A stretch of DNA of 64,000 nucleotides from Daldinia sp. FL1419 (lineage: Eukaryota; Ascomycota; Sordariomycetes; Xylariales; Hypoxylaceae), in assembly GCA_025201765.1 (NCBI GenBank), contig MU623429.1:62001-126000 (forward strand). The letters run 5' to 3'. The notes beneath the pieces were generated by a model. It was given only the letters and a program-made list of their open reading frames with translations. It did no database searches and had not been told where the DNA came from. Positions within the stretch are counted from its first letter, which is position 1. Every line of letters begins with the position of its first letter. Positions 58,276-64,000 of this stretch are shown here, piece by piece. The position numbers and the translations under genes are program-made.

Positions 58276-60990
58276 ACCACATACGAACTTACACACATTC
58301 CATTTTTTGCTCAGCCCTATCGTTTAAGAAAACCAGGGACGATAGAGCCCTTTGTGTATGATCGCTATAATATATGCCGAGTCACCTAAACCTCCAATTA
58401 GAGTGCTGACGTTTTGTCCTAGGCGCACACCCCCATTCTCTTATCGCTGCCTTGTGCCTTGTAAAACGATGGGATTACGGGCCGACTTGAGAGGTAATTC
58501 GAAAAAAGCTTGTGTAAGTATGTACCAAAAGAATTATTCGACAGGAAACGGCGCTTGGCCGTCAAAATAATCTGGTTTTGATTTATGCTAGTTACATGGT
58601 CTTACTTACATGTATACAAGAATGTATATAATAATGTATATAATCCTGATATATCTCAAGTCAGCGTCACGTAGCCTTCGGAGATGGTAGAGCAGCGGGG
58701 AGAGCACCTTGCAACTGACATAACGTTGTGATGGTTGCTGTGATGGTACCGAGGCTGCCTCTACTTGCCTTTAGGTACTGCCATCTACTTCTCTACTTCC
58801 TATGGTTGAAGGTGTGTGGCCGGATCTGATTGGTTACCGACACACTGGAACGGGTGCGAGGCCAGGATGAAGTGATCCAATAAAAACTCACCGTCAGCGT
58901 GGTCAATGTGGTCAATGTGCAGTGCCACCCTGTTTTAGGCGCTAAGCGCCCCGTACTGCAACTAGGCCCCACTCTTTCACCCCGCCCAGCCTACCTAACT
59001 TGGTATCCACCTCACTTATTCTTTTCGCACTGTCGCTGTCAAAGTTCCCTGAACTTGTAGGTACTTGAACAGCCTTGCGAGTTGTAAGTCGGGTACATCG
59101 CTATAGCCCCAAGTATGTAAAAAAGACCTTTACAGGGGAAAGCATGTAACCTAGGGAGTTAATGTACCTACCTAGGTGGTACCTAATAAACGTATGTAAG
59201 GTGTTCCCATATTTTTTTTTTGATGTATCTGCCCTTTTTTTTGAGGTGCATGGCGTAGACCCTATGGGAACCCTTCATCCGTCCCCTCCGGCTTCCCGTC
59301 ATTTGATCGATGTCCCGTCGGCATGTCACAATCTCTTCACACTCACTGCATCATCAAGCCACCCGCTTTCTCCTTTGGGCTCTTCTTCGACACTCGTACA
59401 GCGGCGCCGAGTCAGCAATGGAGCGCATACAGCGCAAACTATCCATTAGAGATTGCAGTTTTAATTATCCATTTGTGCTCGTTCCATACGGTCGGTACCG
59501 ACAACACATCGTCTGAGTCCTACGCATCCGGGTTGCATAATGTTGTATAATCCATCGGCTGTTTGGTGGTCCGGAGGTAGGACGCTGCTTTCCCACCTTT
59601 TTTTCTTGCCCACCGTCTCGTCTCCGCCGGTATCCAAAGTCGCCGAATGCGATGCGGGACGATTTATCGCTCCCAAACTAGATACCTGTGTACCTAAGTA
59701 GGTACCTAGGAATGTACTAGCGAGCGAGGGTCCTCAACCTACCATTGGGGGCTTAGTCTTATTAAAAAATCTCATCGAACATTTTTATCACCCGAGACCC
59801 GATTAAATGAAAAAAAAAGTACTCGAATGGATATACACATGAAGGACCCCTCTTATCAACGATGTCACCGCACATCGCGCCGTCGTCTTGAGTAAGGTAT
59901 GGGTATACAAATTACATACATGTAGTAACCACCATATACAAATGGAATTCCTGGTCGTTTATTAGAGGTCGTACACGTGCGACAGGCTGTTAGTGTATCC
60001 ACGGCTAGCGCTAATAACCTTATATTGTTGGATCAGAATTGAATAGTTTATCTAGCGGATCTGTATAACGGCATCTTAGGGACGATTTCCCTGTCTGTGG
60101 ACCTGTGGGATGGTTAAACGGCTCTAAAGTAGTACACGTAGGGTTCCAAATGCCCAGTACCTAGACATGCGCGAAGTAGGTAAAATAGAACAGATAACTA
60201 TCTACCAGGATAGTAGTTATATGTACCTTATGTATAGTATAGCCCTAGACCGCATCTCGAGCAAATTCGTTTGACGATATCTACCATGACGAACGTGTGT
60301 AGTAAGAAACTGACATAACATCCACGGGCACTTACAGGCATTGCAACATTCGACTTTCATGCATTCGCGGAGGTACATGTCTATTTACAAGATGCCACGA
60401 TTGGCTGACTTTATTATTCTTATTACATATGTAGTATACCTACCTGTTAAAAACCTACTTGCCTTAGAACCTACCTTAGTTTTTTTTCTTTTCCCAAAAG
60501 AGATAAAAAATGGAAAGTGGAAAGGGGTCTCCACTATAACTATCAAAATACCTCCTACTAGGGGTAGCACAAGTACTAAGGTAGTGGACAATTCAGTGGA
60601 CGTGGTAATACAAAAAGAGTCAACTGGAAGTAACTCTAGAGTCTAAAGTAGGTTACAGCACGTTACAGCAGGTACGATGCTCTGTTTTCAGCTAGGTCGT
60701 GTGTGGGGCAACCTTGGAACTGGGGGGCACTGCGCCCCCATCTTTGCATCAACTCAGCCCATTATTTTCAACCATACCCTGGTCAAATCACCCACCGTCC
60801 CGCCGTTCTAAGCGTTCCCCTTCCTCATACACCACACTAGTACCTCTATACCTCTACGCTAGTGTATATGGCTATTGCTATTTACTACTACCTAATGAGC
60901 TGTATAGCTAGCAGCTAGCAGCTAGCCTACCTCTTATCTGCCATGATAGGTATCATCTCAAGTTCTTCGTAGAAACAAGGTCCTACCCGC

Positions 60991-61059
60991 AAATCCACAT
61001 TCGCAATCCACATTCGCAATCCACATCCACATCCACGTCCACGTCCACATCCCACGTCC
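60991..61059. repeat. AATCCACATTCGC / CCACATCCACGT tandem array
   Basis: Three copies of a roughly 13-base unit pass into a 6-base CCACAT/CCACGT array. Confidence 0.85.
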
Positions 61060-61673
61060 TAAACTCACCCGATTTCGAACGTCGAATCGTCTCACGCTTC
61101 CTCCCATGCCATACCCTTGTTCTCTTTCTCCATTATCCATTCTCCAAAAAGGGACCCCAATTCCAAGGTTCCCTAAGGGATCGCTGATACGTACTTCGTA
61201 CATACATAGGAATTTCAAATTCCTAATTTGATTCCCAGACGTTGCTTGCTCACCGTTTCGGCTCGAGGTTCGCCCGTCGACGGCTGATCGCTCTTCGGCC
61301 GAGGTAGGTAAACTCCTATTTCCTTCGTGACGATCCATCCCGAGGCCTTCCGGCTTTTTGGGGGGTTTTTTTCTTTTTCTTTTTTACGTTGTAAAATCGA
61401 ACCCTCGCGGATTGGGGACTCTGAGGCTATGAGCCGCGGCCAAACGCCGACCCGCGATATCCACCACGGTCTCATAATGGGCCGCGCCGTGGCCGGGCAG
61501 ATTTACCATCTGCCTAGCGACGATGTAACAGACGATTGAAGCATCTCGCGTTCTAGCGAATTGCACATCTGGATGGTTCCTCAACGCACGAAAGGCGACC
61601 TCCTAAACTAGGGCGGATCCTTTTTTCCTTCTCTGCGGGAAAAGGGTTAGAACCGTTCAAAAGGGGTTGCCGG

Positions 61674-61698
61674 TGTGATTCATCACGAATGAATCACA
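61674..61698. repeat. Perfect 10-bp inverted repeat
   Basis: TGTGATTCAT and ATGAATCACA flank the 5-base loop CACGA. It includes a TGATTCA-like core and could be a dimeric protein site. Confidence 0.85.
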
Positions 61699-63050
61699 GG
61701 TCCTCGCCGCGATTTTCAAACGTTGACCTATCTGATGCTTCACATCGCTTACTCTCCTTGCCTGGAGATTCTGAGTGAGGCGTAGTCAAGGAACGTCTAG
61801 AACTGAAAGCTCATGCCCTGTCTCTTCTTTCCATTCGTTCATCTACGTTTCTCGACTTCCCCCACAAACCTTGATCGCGGGCGAAGGGAAATAACATAAT
61901 AAATCCACGGAAGTAACCAATCTACGGATAAGGATCTTGATACTTGTCTTACGATGTAGACTTATGACTTCATTATCCTCTTGTTATAGAGAGGACGGTC
62001 TATATTCGGATCTTAGCAGACCGACCGATCGGCGTAGAGATGCAATCCCACTCTTACGGAAGTGGCGGCGGCGCTCATTAGTAGTTTGACCTACCTAGAT
62101 CTTTTCCGCTTAGACCGCTGTCTTTGCGATGAAAAAGCTCATGTGGCTAGTGTAGGTGTTTATTGATAGGCCATATATTTTGATTCTGCATATTCGCCTC
62201 CACGATTTTATCAATAGTCGGAAGGAATTAAAGCAAAAGTACCTAGATTACAAGATACTTGCGCATAGCTATTACAAGTCGAAGACTAATATCATGTAGG
62301 TGACTTTTCGTTGCGCGTGCAGAAAGAGACATATTGTACGTCGTCATCGGTTGTGGTTTAACTAAAGGGATAAACCAAAGGTTTCGTCATGTCCAAAAAG
62401 TCCAGGTCAGCCCTCCTTCTTGCAATCTACTCCCAATTTAGGGATATTCTCTTCCACATGTTCTCAACGCCATGTCCTTGGGTCTATTAACCCTGGTCCA
62501 CACCCGCCAGTCCCAATGTAACCTGCTGGATAAGTTTTTTTATTTTATTTTATAATGTACCTCGTACCTGATTTGCTTCAAGTACACATTTGGTACTTTG
62601 ACGGATATCGAACTCTTGGCTTATACATAAACACAGTGTTTACACACGGTCCTCTCAAGAAGGTCCTCGAAGTCTGTGGTACATACCTACCTAGCTTCAT
62701 TACCTCCATATGGACCTCTCTGTCTTCTCACCCTCGCTTAATATTCAATTCCTAGTCAAGATTGACGGGGAGTGACGGATTCAAGAAAAAGCGTTTGCCC
62801 TACGTAGGAGAGATTCTCACGCCTGCCTTACAGCCCCGTATTTCTTCTGATATTCCAAAGTTCCATTCAAAGCTGCCACATCTATCACCCCGCTACTTTT
62901 TCCTAGTCACGATTCCCTAAAAAATAAAAAATAAAAAAACCCCCCAAAAAACCTGCCCTTACGAGAGCCTGCTGCCTCTATTTCCACAGCTGATGGTATG
63001 GTCAATGTAACCCATACTTGGTAATACCTGAAGCGCTTAATACTTTGTTT

Positions 63051-63141
63051 CGAGTTACATGGGTTACTTGAGTCTAAGTTACTTGAGTTACTTGAGCTAC
63101 TTGAGCTACTTGAATGATCTGAGTAACTTCAGTAGGTAACT
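63051..63141. repeat. TTACTTGAG tandem array
   Basis: Seven or more imperfect 9-10-base units (TTACTTGAG, CTACTTGAG) in a row, becoming more diverged to the right. Confidence 0.85.
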
Positions 63142-64000
63142 TCGATGATAAGTTGAGAGATCCTTGAAATCTGTTAGCCACGCTAAAGTGTATTCTAATC
63201 TACCCACAAGGGGAAACAAGAGTACGTGATGGCCTTGGAACATACAACTCGTTGCGGCGGCTATTCATGCGTCTTCCCACTTCGTCTCCACACGCGCCAA
63301 TACTGGGAGCACGCTCGAGTGCTGGGAAGTACTGAGAGTGCTGGGGCCACTCCCATCAACGGTTAGATCCAAGCCCCCAGTCAACTTGCCCTGGTCACCT
63401 CTCACCCATGTCCACCCCATGTAGGTAGACCTTTTCGAGGATGTACCTCGAGCAGAGATGTGGATAATTCCCAGAGTACCATGTAGTATATTCCTGTCCC
63501 TGTACATTACTTATTGTGCATGATGGAGCTATTCCTACAACCTGGGACTCGAACGTGTACCTAAGTTTTCAGGAACGAACACCTCGACGACGTACATATC
63601 TTGTCCCGGTTCCCACCTCAATTTTGACCACCCGTTGAGGGCAAGGCTCCGAGTTTGTCTATAATACCCCTTCATCTCCTTGTTTTGCCTCGCGCTTGGC
63701 CGGGACCTCCAAAGGCAGATTTTCTATTTCCTAGCTTAAGTAACCTCTACTACCTCACCTTCGTGGAGCACTTGATGATCCGTGTGTACAAATAACTAAG
63801 GACCCTCCATCCCTAATACTTGGTCCAAGTTCTCGCAACAAAAATTCTACGCCTCTTTTTTTTCTTTTTTTTTTTCTATCTTTTCTACCCGTCGCCAACC
63901 GCCACTTATTACTATCAAATAATCAACTATCAATCTTGTGATGGAGGATAGTATATACGTTCGCTCAAGGTCTGACCACATGCGCCATAGTCTATCTCGA

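Larger units (their letters stand above)
50419..64000. other. Gene desert of 13.6 kb
   Basis: No gene can be supported in the last 13.6 kb of the window. All open frames are short (under 120 codons), lack family features and have no splice-linked partners. The region is not uniformly AT rich. It holds several tandem repeats (52429-52456, 55016-55047, 58221-58275, 60991-61059, 63051-63141), homopolymer clusters (51727-51811, 54082-54127), perfect hairpins (57717-57747, 57913-57934, 61674-61698) and TACCTAGGTA-type words (51880-51905, 52180-52198, 59163-59190, 59687-59712). No LTR pair or intact transposase is recognisable by eye. Confidence 0.6.

Noticed and set aside
58665..58740. tRNA-like stretch GATGGTAGAGCAGCGG
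   Set aside because: An A-box-like word is present but there is no B box and no cloverleaf.
63051..63141. CRISPR-like array
   Set aside because: Units are contiguous 9-10-mers without spacers; simple tandem repeats in a eukaryotic genome.

Overview
The window is nuclear DNA from a filamentous ascomycete (Pezizomycotina, most likely a sordariomycete). The evidence is short spliceosomal introns (about 50-175 bp) with GTAAGT-type donors and CTAAC or CTGAC branch points, Zn2Cys6 and GT90 families, N-termini typical of fungal mitochondrial presequences, intron-bearing tRNAs, and a lone dispersed 5S rRNA gene. I find 13 protein genes, three tRNAs, one 5S rRNA gene, one tRNA-like locus and several repeats. 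Exon structures were worked out by hand from splice signals and reading-frame continuity.

Layout. 0.9-8.3 kb: a secreted GH79 glycosidase (-), a mitochondrial succinate-semialdehyde dehydrogenase (+), a mitochondrial RGG-rich protein (+) and the mitochondrial ribosome recycling factor (-). 9-14.2 kb: tRNA-Val, the XPG-type repair nuclease RAD2 (-) and, divergently, the NatC subunit NAA38/MAK31 (+). 15.6-19.7 kb: a second aldehyde dehydrogenase (+), a small MGAKAS-starting protein (+) and an SDR oxidoreductase with a mitochondrial-like leader (-). A 5.4 kb gene-poor stretch follows, then a GT90 membrane glycosyltransferase (25.1-27.9 kb, +), sorting nexin SNX4 (29.0-30.5 kb, +), tRNA-Ser and kexin KEX2 (32.0-34.6 kb, -). 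A 2.8 kb spacer with a MITE-like inverted repeat leads to a 1720-residue PhoD-like phosphatase (37.4-42.6 kb, +). 44 kb holds a 5S rRNA gene convergent with tRNA-Tyr. A Zn2Cys6 regulator lies at 48.0-50.4 kb (+). The last 13.6 kb hold no gene I can support.

The genes do not form one pathway. Four or five products look mitochondrial (SSADH, RRF, the RGG protein, the SDR, possibly others). KEX2, SNX4 and the GT90 enzyme belong to the secretory/endosomal system, and RAD2 and NAA38 are housekeeping. There is no secondary-metabolite core enzyme, no intact transposon and no CRISPR. The least ordinary features are the dispersed 5S/tRNA-Tyr pair, the MITE-like inverted repeat, the widespread TACCTAGGTA-type words in the spacers, the mitochondrial RGG protein, the MGAKAS protein, and a probable PIP box in RAD2. 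I did not see a convincing new multi-gene system.
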